A stretch of DNA of 64,000 bases from Peptococcaceae bacterium BRH_c23 (GTDB taxonomy: Bacteria > Bacillota_B > Desulfitobacteriia > Desulfitobacteriales > Desulfitobacteriaceae), in assembly GCA_000961805.1 (NCBI GenBank), contig LADV01000130.1:4041-68040 (forward strand), in the 5' to 3' direction. Positions 43,511 through 51,676 of this stretch are shown piece after piece. Numbering within the stretch: the first letter of the stretch is position 1; each line of letters opens with the position of its first letter. Below the pieces are notes generated by a model that saw only the letters and a list, made by a program, of their open reading frames with translations, did not search any database and was not told where the DNA came from. The position numbers and the translations under genes are program-made.

Positions 43511-44307
43511 CTTGCAAGAGAGAATTTGCTCAACGACTTGGTTACCAAGAAGCCTAAAATTGCCTTAATTTTATAGTATTGAGATTTATTGGAAGTGTTG
43601 CATTTGCTACACTTCTTTTTATATCCACTTGACGCCAGCGGCACCCGACCATCACCATTCATGGCCATCGTTTGATGCAGAAGACTTTGTCAGGTAATTA
43701 TTTTTTTGAATTGGACAAGAAAGTCATTAGATATTTCAATTATCAGGGATTTGTTCTTTATATTCATTAATATGGGGTTTGAGAGATTTTTCCCATTACA
43801 AGAGTAACTATCTAGGTAGGAGTAACTGGGCTTGCTTCTATTACAAATAACGCACGATTTTGGCGTCATGACACAAATTAGGGGATTATTCCATAGATAT
43901 CATTGATTGTGGGGATATGTATTAACTATAGACACCTCTGGAATGCAGTGCTAAGGTTAACTTGTGAAAGGAATTTCTAAAGAAGGAGAGGTGAGCTATT
44001 ACTTTTGTTTCATATAGGTCCAGATAATGAAGAAAAGGAACCTGTCTATCTTGAAGTGTTTTAAGCAAAAAGTTAAAACTAAATATTGTTCTAAAAATCA
44101 CAAATCACAAATCACAAATTACAAAAAAGTGGAACGCGTTGGATCAGTTTAGCAATGAAGTTCAAGAGGCGTTCTCAAAAAAAAGCAGTCTGTAAAAGAC
44201 CGCTAAAAGAATTTGACATTAGTTATTATATCATAAATCTCCGAAAAAGTGAGGTTTTGTAATAACTAAAAGCTCCAATTGAACTAAAGATCAATGGAGG
44301 AGGGAAG
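43511..44307. other. Long non-coding interval before the TauE gene
   Basis: It holds a terminator hairpin (AAGTGT/ACACTT then TTTTT, 43592-43620), a decayed 5' block (CTATAGACA at 43926, AAGGTTAACTTGTGAAAGG, AAGGAG at 43983), four 7-bp repeats AAATCAC (44095-44122) and hairpin element E. No protein gene is seen. Confidence 0.6.
44177..44236. repeat. Repeated hairpin element, copy E
   Basis: Eight A, then GCAGTC-TGTAAAA-GACCGC-TAAAAGAATTTGACAT and ATTATATCATAAA. The stem pairs GTC with GAC. The minus-strand extended -10 (TGATATAAT) is kept exactly. It is 72 nt upstream of the TauE-family gene. Confidence 0.75.
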
Positions 44308-45612
44308 ATGACTATGAAAATTTTATACAACTCTTTAATGGGCGCCGCTAGGGCTCATGCTCAATGGGAGATTGAAACTTCCTTTAATATTATCAAAAAC
44401 AGGAAGAAATTATTGATACTGTTCATAATGGCCCTGCCCTTGCTTATTCCAGCAATGGCTCATGCTGCAGCTACTCTACCGGCCTTTATCGGTGGTAAAG
44501 CTGCCTTCGGACCATCCTATTTTTCACCGGAAACTTTTTACGGCTCCATAGCCGTGGGTGTCATTGCAGGTCTTATTACAGGCTGCATAGGAGCTGGCGG
44601 GGGCTTTGTTATCACGCCTGCGCTGATGAGCCTAGGAGTAAAAGGAATATTGGCAGTAGGAACTGACATGTTTCACATCTTTGCTAAGGCAATTATGGGC
44701 ACCACCTTGCACAAAAAAATGGGTAACGTTCATGCGGGTCTGGCCATTGCCTTTTTGGTTGGTTCTGGACTGGGAGTCACAGGCGGCGGTAAGTTAAATC
44801 GCGAATTATACAATTTCAACCCTGTAATGAGCGATTTCGTAATAAGTGCTATATACGTGGTTCTGTTGGGATTCCTGGGATTCTTCGCTATGAGCAAATA
44901 TTTTGAAAATAGGAAAAATGCGCCTAAGGACGGTGGCGACGCTCACGGAGGCCCAGAGACAATGACATTACTAGGAGTTAAGCTACAATCCATAAACCTT
45001 GCTCCTATGATTAAATTTGATGAGCACATGGTCCCCGGCGGAAGAAAGATATCCGGCATCTTTGTAGCAATATGCGGAGCATTGACGGGCTTCTTAGCTT
45101 CAATACTAGGTGTTGGCGGCGGTTTCGTTACCTTTCCAATGTTTGTTTATGGTCTCGGGATCTCCACCGCAACCACTGTGGGCACAGATATATTTCAAAT
45201 TATCTTTACAGCAGGCTACGGTTCCATTGCACAGTACGCTATCTACGGTTATGTATTCTACACCCTAGCCATGGGTATGCTACTGGGTTCGTTATTCGGC
45301 ATCCAAATAGGCGCTATCACCACCAAGGTGGTCCCCGGTACGCAGATCCAGGCCTTCTATGCCTTGGCCATAATGGCGGGCTTTGTCAACAGACTATTTG
45401 CTTTGCCCGAAAAATTGGCAAAAATGGGCTATATCACTATGACTGACTCTACTGGCGCGTTAATCAACTCGATAGGAGTCTGGTTATTCTTCGGCCTAAT
45501 TTCCATCTTTGCCGTCTGGATTATAGGCACATTTATTGTTAATATACCGAAGCTTCGGGCAGAGTCTGCTGCGGATGATGTTAAGGTTACCAAAGGAGGT
45601 GTTACCCAATGA
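44308..45612 (+). CDS. TauE/SafE family sulfite/organosulfonate exporter
   Basis: 434 residues, eight or nine membrane helices, with a 40-residue N-terminal extension before a signal-like helix (LLILFIMALPLLIPAMAHAAA). The two family repeats are clear: GCIGAGGGFVITPALMSLGV near residue 95 and SILGVGGGFVTFPMFVYGLG near 265, each followed by a GTD motif. The family exports sulfite, sulfonates or sulfoacetate. GGAGGAGGGAAG precedes the ATG. It overlaps the next gene by 4 nt (ATGA), so the two products are probably partners. Confidence 0.87.
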   Translation: MTMKILYNSLMGAARAHAQWEIETSFNIIKNRKKLLILFIMALPLLIPAMAHAAATLPAFIGGKAAFGPSYFSPETFYGSIAVGVIAGLITGCIGAGGGFVITPALMSLGVKGILAVGTDMFHIFAKAIMGTTLHKKMGNVHAGLAIAFLVGSGLGVTGGGKLNRELYNFNPVMSDFVISAIYVVLLGFLGFFAMSKYFENRKNAPKDGGDAHGGPETMTLLGVKLQSINLAPMIKFDEHMVPGGRKISGIFVAICGALTGFLASILGVGGGFVTFPMFVYGLGISTATTVGTDIFQIIFTAGYGSIAQYAIYGYVFYTLAMGMLLGSLFGIQIGAITTKVVPGTQIQAFYALAIMAGFVNRLFALPEKLAKMGYITMTDSTGALINSIGVWLFFGLISIFAVWIIGTFIVNIPKLRAESAADDVKVTKGGVTQ

Positions 45613-46322
45613 GTGTAGTTCGAAACAAAAAGACTTTTGGCATCGGAGTTGCATTGCTCGTGAGTTTTGTACTAGTCTACGTTGGCATGATGTCTCCCAA
45701 CTTCGGTAACGGCAGAAATGGTCTGGAATACGCAGACGATATGTTTAACTCTTTGTCAAAAGGCTCGGCCTATTTCATGAAAGACGCTCAAAAAGTTGCT
45801 GAAAGTCAAAAGGGAAAAAACATCAACCTCACCGTTAAAGCTTCATCACCCGCAGATGCCGAAAAATGGGGCGAATTATACACTACAGCTGGCGCCACTG
45901 TGACTGTTAAAGAATCCTCAGTGACCATCGATGGAGATTTCGGAAAAATCCTAGGCGCCGTCGTAGCTGATAGCGACTTAATGTATCACAATGATAGTAA
46001 AACAGTGGAAGCAAAATATGGTTACGATGGCCGTGAAGCAACCTACAACTGGAACAGCTCATTAAAGAAAATTGATGCCGCACTGAAAGCTAAATCGCAG
46101 TTTCTAGAAGGATCTGCCTTGCTCAAAGTCCAGCAAAAGGCCCTTGAGCCGGGCTACAATTACTATGGAGTAGAAATAAAGAAGGTAAGTGAGAATAAAG
46201 GAAGTCTCATTTTCCTGCTCAGCTTCTACCTTGCATACACGTTATGGTACGGTTTTGGACTCTTCTACCTCTTTGATGGTCTTGGTATTGTCGTTGGAAA
46301 ATCGAAAAAGAAGGTAGCCTGA
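45609..46322 (+). CDS. Membrane protein, partner of the TauE-family exporter
   Basis: 237 residues with one N-terminal helix (about 11-29), a long extracytoplasmic domain (about 30-195) and a C-terminal helix (about 198-222, LIFLLSFYLAYTLWYGFGLFYLF). No known domain was recognised. The outside domain has NLTVKASSPADAEKWGELYTTAG and a second related stretch. The ATGA overlap with the exporter strongly suggests co-translation; it may act as a substrate receptor or assembly subunit. Confidence 0.72.
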   Translation: MSVVRNKKTFGIGVALLVSFVLVYVGMMSPNFGNGRNGLEYADDMFNSLSKGSAYFMKDAQKVAESQKGKNINLTVKASSPADAEKWGELYTTAGATVTVKESSVTIDGDFGKILGAVVADSDLMYHNDSKTVEAKYGYDGREATYNWNSSLKKIDAALKAKSQFLEGSALLKVQQKALEPGYNYYGVEIKKVSENKGSLIFLLSFYLAYTLWYGFGLFYLFDGLGIVVGKSKKKVA

Positions 46323-46360
46323 AATTGAGAATTGAGACCAAATATCAGTGTTCTTTTGGG

Positions 46361-46432
46361 GACATTAGTCTCTACTGGAGACTAATGTCTTCTCGCCGGT
46401 AAGTGTTGCTTTTGGGATAGCTGCTTCGGCAA
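46361..46432. repeat. Hairpin followed by a dispersed repeat unit
   Basis: GACATTAGTCTC-TACTG-GAGACTAATGTC is a perfect 12-bp stem (46361-46389) after the exporter operon. The next 40 bp (CGCCGGTAAGTGTTGCTTTTGGGAT...GCTTCGGC) recur near 63930-63968 with a few changes, next to a GGAGACTA there too. Confidence 0.65.
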
Positions 46433-46495
46433 AAGTAATCCTCAGCACGATCGTATTGATTAAGAGCGGTGCGCTTCGATGAAAGGAGTATTTGC

Positions 46496-47065
46496 ATGAA
46501 TGATGCTAAGTTTAACGTACTCCTCTATTTTAATGATTCACAGCAGGCCTTTTATGCGGCTGTTCATACTGCTATACTACTGAAGAATATGCCCAATATG
46601 CATTTGACTGTCGTACAGGTGCAAGAAGGCTGTGAAGACTCTAAAATTACAGAATATAGTTGGATCGATACAAAAGACCTAGTAAATTGGGCTTTGGCAA
46701 AAAGTAACGGAAAGGGAAATAAATATCGTTGGCCGATAAGCTCAACCTCGAATTGCCTGAAGCATGTTTTTGACAGATCTAATGTCTCCGTTAAAAACAA
46801 ATATCATGAGATTCTCTCCGATACTAACGGGGTATTTTTAGAGAGAGCAGAGAACGTCAATCATGTTATGATATATTGTAATCCAGGTATTTCTGAGACT
46901 TTGGCGGCACTTTATGACTATGCCTCAAAAAACTCTTTTAATTTGATCATTATGGGTACACAGGGACTTACTACATTGAAAGTTTTGCTTTTTGGTTTGT
47001 TAATCAATAACTCTCCTATACCCTTGATGTTAATTAAAAAGCTTCCCCAAGTTTTTAATAAGTAA
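46496..47065 (+). CDS. Universal stress protein (UspA)-like, intact copy
   Basis: 189 residues. The start FNVLLYFNDSQQAFYAAVHTAILLKNMPNMHLTVVQV and the end SFNLIIMGTQGLTTLKVLLFG follow the Usp plan, with the GTQGLTTLK-LLFG loop close to the G-2x-G-9x-G(S/T) nucleotide-binding motif. Central residues 55-100 are longer than usual. It may bind ATP. It is homologous to the broken gene at 42946, about 3.5 kb upstream. ATG 46496 has GAAAGGAG upstream. Confidence 0.75.
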   Translation: MNDAKFNVLLYFNDSQQAFYAAVHTAILLKNMPNMHLTVVQVQEGCEDSKITEYSWIDTKDLVNWALAKSNGKGNKYRWPISSTSNCLKHVFDRSNVSVKNKYHEILSDTNGVFLERAENVNHVMIYCNPGISETLAALYDYASKNSFNLIIMGTQGLTTLKVLLFGLLINNSPIPLMLIKKLPQVFNK

Positions 47066-47153
47066 TTAGATAAGGTTTTTAAGAAATACCTGTTAAACCG
47101 ATTTTCATGTTCCATATTTTTCAGCCTTAATCTGTTGATGAGGGGACTGTGAG

Positions 47154-47741
47154 ATGATTAAGAAAGAGTCCGGGGAAAGAAGTAATCCAATTTGGGTATT
47201 ATTTAATCCAAAACACCCAATAAGCCACGACAATTGGACACCTGTATTAGATGAAATTCAGGATAAAGTATATAGAAAAATAAATACTAGAATTGAAACT
47301 TCGAAGATTTATTTAAGAAATGCGGTTAGCGATAGCAGGATTATTCCTAATACTTTAAATTGGTGGGGACCCGAAGTAGCTAGAGAAATCGAGTTGTTCA
47401 GGGAAATTGCCTTTGAGTATAAACCAAGAATTCTAGTTTCTTTAGGTGCTTTTTCTTTTGAGTTTTTGAGACGTGTCTATGAGATAACACCTGAAAAAGG
47501 GCCTAAGGCTTGGAGTACTTCAAACTTAGGAGATGAATTCGAAAGATCAATGGAGGGCTTTAATATTTATAAAACGAATCTTATTCCCTTACTCCATCGA
47601 GTTGGAGCGAATTCAAGTTTTATTGACACGGATAATCATTTTTGCAGAAAAGACGGCAAAAATTACTATCGTTATGTTGGTAGTAAATTAGCTGAAAAGA
47701 TTATTGAGAATAAGGATCATCTCAATATTTGGATTCAATAA
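47154..47741 (+). CDS. Unknown protein family, paralogue 4 of 4
   Basis: 195 residues, the shortest copy because it lacks the variable 15-25 residue N-terminus of the others. Motifs are NPIWVLFNPKHP, DEIQDKVYRKINTRI, SKIYLRNAVSD, LNWWGPEVAREIE, KPRILVSLGAFSFEF, PEKGPKAWSTS, IPLLHRV and AEKIIENKD. This copy has His where the others have Arg or Cys in IPLLxRV. The ribosome binding site is GAGGGG. It follows the intact Usp-like gene by 88 nt in the same direction. Confidence 0.72.
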   Translation: MIKKESGERSNPIWVLFNPKHPISHDNWTPVLDEIQDKVYRKINTRIETSKIYLRNAVSDSRIIPNTLNWWGPEVAREIELFREIAFEYKPRILVSLGAFSFEFLRRVYEITPEKGPKAWSTSNLGDEFERSMEGFNIYKTNLIPLLHRVGANSSFIDTDNHFCRKDGKNYYRYVGSKLAEKIIENKDHLNIWIQ

Positions 47742-47758
47742 GGCCGGTTTTACTATTT

Positions 47759-47791
47759 AATCGGTCTTCAAGGGTTACTTGAGGACCGATT
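47759..47791 (+). terminator. Hairpin after paralogue 4
   Basis: AATCGGTC pairs with GACCGATT, with an inner CAA/TTG stem and an outer GGTTTTA/TTAAAACC pair. It lacks a clear U-tract, so the terminator role is probable rather than certain. Confidence 0.5.
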
Positions 47792-47900
47792 GAATTAAAA
47801 CCAAAGCAAGCAATAAACCAGATAATCAATTTAAGGGGTCCTATGTGTTATAAATCCTTCGTGGTAGACTAAGATTATCTACTATGAAAGGATTTTATTT

Positions 47901-47960
47901 ATGAGACTAACACTTCTACTTTTGCTTATAATGTTCTATGCTCTTATTGTAAATGGATAA
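47901..47960 (+). CDS. Possible 19-residue hydrophobic peptide
   Basis: MRLTLLLLLIMFYALIVNG with GAAAGGA upstream. The product is a single membrane helix. It could be a small membrane peptide, or a relic of a signal sequence. Nothing else is seen in this 317-nt gap. Confidence 0.3.
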   Translation: MRLTLLLLLIMFYALIVNG

Positions 47961-48058
47961 AAGATGTAGTCAGGGACCATGGAATTGTTCATAGTCAATG
48001 ATATAATTGTACTACGACTGTGTTGGGTGATTTCATGTTGACTTGCAAGGAGGTAAGT

Positions 48059-48262
48059 ATGTTAATCATTGATCGATTTGAAGGAGATTGGGCGATTATC
48101 GAAACAGAAAATCGTGACACGTTTAATTTGCCACGCATCGTTTTACCACCAGGGATTAAAGAAGGGGATGTTATAAGCATACATGTGGGTATTGACGTAG
48201 TAGCGACAAAGGAACGCACAGAAAAATCTAAACACAGGTTAGATAACCTCTTTGATGAGTAG
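48059..48262 (+). CDS. DUF3006 family protein
   Basis: 67 residues: MLIIDRFEGDWAIIET, LPRIVLPPGIKEGDVI and a charged C-terminus fit DUF3006. Function is unknown; members are often encoded beside secreted metallo-beta-lactamase-fold proteins, as here. AAGGAGG precedes ATG 48059. It lies 16 nt before the next gene. Confidence 0.8.
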   Translation: MLIIDRFEGDWAIIETENRDTFNLPRIVLPPGIKEGDVISIHVGIDVVATKERTEKSKHRLDNLFDE

Positions 48263-48278
48263 GAATGGAGTTGCTTAA

Positions 48279-49499
48279 TTGTTCTTTCGGAATAGGCGGG
48301 TTAGCTTACCGCTGATTATCTTGTCTTTCTTTCTTCTTGCTGGCTGTGGTACAACAGACAAGGCGATGCCACTTGGTACGGCACCCAATCAAACCCTATT
48401 ACAAGTCCATTTCCTTGATGTTGGTCAAGCGGATAGCATTTTAGTGATTGCTCCAAACGGCCAGACAATTCTTGTGGATGGTGGAAATGCTGATGACGGT
48501 CCTGGGATCGTAAGTTATCTGAAATCCCAGGGAATCAAGGAACTTTCAGCCATCGTTGCAACTCACCCACATGAAGACCATATTGGTGGACTAGATACCA
48601 TCATGCACAGCTTTCCGCCAAAACAGGTTTATATGACAAATGGTACTTCTAATACAAAAACGTATGAGGATTTTATTTCGGCAGTCAATGCCAGCGGTGC
48701 TAAAAAAATTAGAGCTAAAGCCAGAGTTAGGCTAGATGTGACAGGCCTATCAGGGGAATTCCTAGCACCTAATAGTGACCAATATGACGATCTCAATAAC
48801 TACAGTGCGATCTTAAAGATTACCTTTGGGAAAGTTTCCTTCCTATTAACAGGAGATGCTGAAGATATATCGGAGGCAGAAATGTTAAGTCTTGGGCAGA
48901 ATTTACAGGCTACCGTGTTAAAGGTTGGACACCACGGTAGTACAAGTTCAACAACAAGTACATTTCTAAAAGCTGTTGATCCAAAGTACGCAGTGCTATC
49001 CGTTGGAGAAAACAATAGTTATGGGCATCCTGCTCAAGTGACGTTGAATAAACTGGCTAATGCGGGGGTGCAAATGTATAGCACAGATCAAGCGGGTACT
49101 ATTGTTGCCACTTCGGACGGAGATACCGTAAAGTTAGCTGCTTCCAGCCCGTCGTCAAGCCCCAAAGCCGTACAGCCAGTTCCTGCTATAGCAACTGGTT
49201 CGTTAATAATTTCAGCGATTGATTTAAGGGGTGAAGTTGTTACCTTAATAAATAGTAATGAGAGCACGGTTAACCTTACTGGTTGGAAGTTAGTTAGCGA
49301 AGAAGGCAATCAAACATTTATTTTCCCATCGGGCACAAAATTACCCGGAGGTGAGACGCTTAAAGTTGTAAGCGGGAAAAATGCCCAAACCCAAGCTGGA
49401 ACAAATGTCCTTGTTTGGACGGAATCAAATATCTGGAATAATGAGGGTGATCCAGGAATGCTTTACGATGCTCAGGGGCAGTTGGTATCCCGAAAATAG
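48279..49499 (+). CDS. Secreted metallo-beta-lactamase-fold hydrolase (ComEC C-terminal-like) with lamin-tail domain
   Basis: 406 residues. A lipoprotein signal with lipobox LLAGC (Cys near 23) suggests anchoring on the outside of the membrane. The hydrolase domain (about 40-280) has THPHEDHIGGLD near 95, LTGDAED and VGHHGS, the metal motifs of ComEC/Rec2-type MBL proteins. A C-terminal lamin-tail-like domain (about 305-400) follows, with VNLTGWKLVSEEG. The MBL class is often nuclease or phosphodiesterase; the substrate is not known. A TTG start is used. It is probably co-transcribed with the DUF3006 gene and ends at a shared terminator. Confidence 0.87.
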   Translation: MFFRNRRVSLPLIILSFFLLAGCGTTDKAMPLGTAPNQTLLQVHFLDVGQADSILVIAPNGQTILVDGGNADDGPGIVSYLKSQGIKELSAIVATHPHEDHIGGLDTIMHSFPPKQVYMTNGTSNTKTYEDFISAVNASGAKKIRAKARVRLDVTGLSGEFLAPNSDQYDDLNNYSAILKITFGKVSFLLTGDAEDISEAEMLSLGQNLQATVLKVGHHGSTSSTTSTFLKAVDPKYAVLSVGENNSYGHPAQVTLNKLANAGVQMYSTDQAGTIVATSDGDTVKLAASSPSSSPKAVQPVPAIATGSLIISAIDLRGEVVTLINSNESTVNLTGWKLVSEEGNQTFIFPSGTKLPGGETLKVVSGKNAQTQAGTNVLVWTESNIWNNEGDPGMLYDAQGQLVSRK

Positions 49500-49503
49500 A
49501 GTA

Positions 49504-49548
49504 AAAACTAGCAATAAGGCAGGAAATTTCTGCTTTATTGCTAGTTTA
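49504..49548. terminator. Bidirectional terminator
   Basis: AAACTAGCAATAAGGCAG pairs with CTGCTTTATTGCTAGTTT around a short loop, with A-runs and T-runs on either side. It lies between the MBL gene and the convergent spoVA-type operon. Confidence 0.85.
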
Positions 49549-49561
49549 AATTCAGAAGCTA

Positions 49562-49768
49562 TTACTGCTGTTTATATTGGGGTTCTTGCTGTTCAATATA
49601 TTGCGCTCGTCCCTTCAATTCGTTTAAAGCAGAATCAAAGGTTTGGGCAAGTTGTTCAAAGCTCTTTTTTGCCTGTTGATCTTGAGTTTCTAGGGCAAAG
49701 GTCTTCATGGTTGCAGCGGCGTTTTGAACCGTTGCTATCGCTTGTTGCATCTGTGTACCTACTGTCAT
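49562..49768 (-). CDS. DUF1657 family protein (distal gene of spoVA-type operon)
   Basis: 68 residues: MTVGTQMQQAIATVQNAAATM and a Gln-rich C-terminus YIEQQEPQYKQQ. DUF1657 proteins are small helical proteins restricted to spore formers and typical of spoVA2mob-type operons. A second copy heads this operon at 52765. An AAGGAGG site precedes it on the minus strand. Confidence 0.88.
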   Translation of the reverse strand: MTVGTQMQQAIATVQNAAATMKTFALETQDQQAKKSFEQLAQTFDSALNELKGRAQYIEQQEPQYKQQ

Positions 49769-49801
49769 CGGTAATCACCTCCTTTTTAGAGTATCCCGTT
49801 T

Positions 49802-50155
49802 TTAACCTTTAGGTCTGAAGATGAGTGCCCCCATGAAAGCAAAAATAATTGCCGCTGATATGCCTGCACTGGTAATCTGAAAGATACCAGTCAGGACTCC
49901 AATAGGACCGGTAGAATCAAATTCCTTAAGAGCACCCTTGACCAATGAATTTCCGAAACTACTAATCGGTACGGTCGCTCCTGCACCGGCAAATTTAATC
50001 AGTGGATCATAAAGCCCCAATCCTCCCAAGACTGCTCCAGTTACGACTAAAGTAACTGTTGTGTGAGCGGGAGTTAGTTTAAGTCCATCTAATAACAATT
50101 GTCCAATGACACAAATAGCTCCTCCAATCAAAAATGCCCAGAGAAATTTTTCCAT
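49802..50155 (-). CDS. spoVAE: Stage V sporulation protein AE
   Basis: 117 residues with four hydrophobic segments. [21 protein letters not shown] and the loop [23 protein letters not shown] match the SpoVAE (SpoVAEb) family. With SpoVAC and SpoVAD it forms part of the inner spore membrane channel for dipicolinic acid. It lies 12 nt after spoVAD. Confidence 0.93.
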   Translation of the reverse strand: MEKFLWAFLIGGAICVIGQLLLDGLKLTPAHTTVTLVVTGAVLGGLGLYDPLIKFAGAGATVPISSFGNSLVKGALKEFDSTGPIGVLTGIFQITSAGISAAIIFAFMGALIFRPKG

Positions 50156-50167
50156 TGTGACAGCTCC

Positions 50168-51172
50168 TTATAGTTCAATACTTACCGCATGGGCAACCGA
50201 TGGAATACTTTCTTTCTGCTGGTAAGACATAGGGGATAAGAGGGCACCGGTTGCGATGACCAATAGTTTTTTGATTTCGCCTTTGCGCATCCGATTTAGA
50301 AAATGTCCAAACGTTGTCGTTGCAGCACAGGCACACCCACTTCCTCCAGCCAATACGATCGGCTGATCCTTTCTATAGATCAATATACCGCAGTCTGTAA
50401 AAATTTCTTCGGGGATGTTCAAACCATGTTTCTTTAATAGGTCACCAGCGATTCTATGTCCTACTCTGCCTAAGTCACCAGTTGCGATAACGTCATAATA
50501 AGAAGGGTCTTTATTTAAGTCTCTGAAATGAGCCTCAATAGTATCTACTGCCGCTGGAGCCATGGCCGCCCCCATATTGAAGGGGTCAGAAAGGCCCATA
50601 TCTATGACTCGACCAATAGTAGCAGAGGTTACTTTCGGACCCTCTCCGTGATCTGCAACCAAGGCAGCACCTGATCCCGTCACGGTCCATTGAGCTGTAG
50701 GCGGCTTTTGGGCACCGTATTCCGTGGGATATCGATATTGTTTTTCTGAAGCAGCATTATGACTTGAGACACAAACGAGAGCATTTTTTGCAAATCGACT
50801 ATCGACAAGTAGGGAAGCCAAAGCCAAACCTTCCATTGAAGTAGAACATGCACCATAAAGACCAAGAAAGGGAACCCCCAGTGTACGAGCAGCGAAACTG
50901 CTGGGGACAGTCTGGTTCATGAGATCTCCGGCTAACAAAAACTGGACATCTACTTTTTTCAGATTGGCTTTTTTTATGGCTGTCTCACAAGCTTGCTCCT
51001 GAAGTTTCTTTTCCGCTTTTTCAAAGCTATCTTGTCCCAGCCAGAAATCTTCGTGGAGGAGATCAAAATCCTCAGCCAAAGGACCTTGTGCTTCGTGGGG
51101 ACCGCCCACTGCTGCAGAGGCAATGATTGTGGGCTTGGAATCGAAAACCCATGTTTGATGACCTTGAAGCAT
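50168..51172 (-). CDS. spoVAD: Stage V sporulation protein AD
   Basis: 334 residues with a thiolase-like fold: TWVFDSKPTIIASAAVGGPHEAQGPLAEDFD, then YGACSTSMEGLALAS, as in SpoVAD. It binds dipicolinic acid and is needed for its uptake into the forespore. The ATG adjoins the spoVAC stop codon directly. Confidence 0.95.
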   Translation of the reverse strand: MLQGHQTWVFDSKPTIIASAAVGGPHEAQGPLAEDFDLLHEDFWLGQDSFEKAEKKLQEQACETAIKKANLKKVDVQFLLAGDLMNQTVPSSFAARTLGVPFLGLYGACSTSMEGLALASLLVDSRFAKNALVCVSSHNAASEKQYRYPTEYGAQKPPTAQWTVTGSGAALVADHGEGPKVTSATIGRVIDMGLSDPFNMGAAMAPAAVDTIEAHFRDLNKDPSYYDVIATGDLGRVGHRIAGDLLKKHGLNIPEEIFTDCGILIYRKDQPIVLAGGSGCACAATTTFGHFLNRMRKGEIKKLLVIATGALLSPMSYQQKESIPSVAHAVSIEL

Positions 51173-51652
51173 TTACATCACACCCAATGCTCTAGAAATT
51201 ATAACGACCAATGAGACAACAAACGCCGAGAAAACACCATAAACGATAACTGGGCCAGATATTTTAAACATATTACCGCCAACTCCAAGCACATAACCTT
51301 CACTTCGGTGGTCAATCGCTGCGGATGCCATGGTATTAGCAAAACCTGTCACTGGAATGATGGTGCCCGCTCCGGCCCATTGGGCAATATGGTCAAAAAC
51401 ACCAAGACCAGTTAGTAACACAGTCAGGATTATCAAAACTGCTACGGTAGGGTTTCCGGCACTTTCTTGGGAAAAATGAAAGTATGTAACAAAGAACATC
51501 TGTATACCTTGACCGATTACGCAGATCAGACCTCCTACCAAAAAGGCCTTAAGGCAATTTAAGACAATCGGTCTTTTTGGTTCTCTGGCCTGGGCAAAGG
51601 CTTGGTATTCCAGCTGAGTTGGAGTAAGCTTTTTTTTCTTTTTGTTGGACAT
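51173..51652 (-). CDS. spoVAC: Stage V sporulation protein AC
   Basis: 159 residues, four or five membrane helices after a basic N-terminus (NKKKKKLTP). The loop FDHIAQWAGAGTIIPVTGFANTMASAAIDH is diagnostic. SpoVAC acts as a mechanosensitive channel for dipicolinic acid release during germination. The gene lies between the YetF-like gene and spoVAD. Confidence 0.94.
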   Translation of the reverse strand: MSNKKKKKLTPTQLEYQAFAQAREPKRPIVLNCLKAFLVGGLICVIGQGIQMFFVTYFHFSQESAGNPTVAVLIILTVLLTGLGVFDHIAQWAGAGTIIPVTGFANTMASAAIDHRSEGYVLGVGGNMFKISGPVIVYGVFSAFVVSLVVIISRALGVM

Positions 51653-51676
51653 GTGGCACTAACACCTCTAAATTCA

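Noticed and set aside
44185..44236. Known riboswitch class (preQ1, c-di-GMP, SAM, fluoride or molybdenum cofactor)
   Set aside because: The hairpin element carries none of the class-specific conserved bases that I know.
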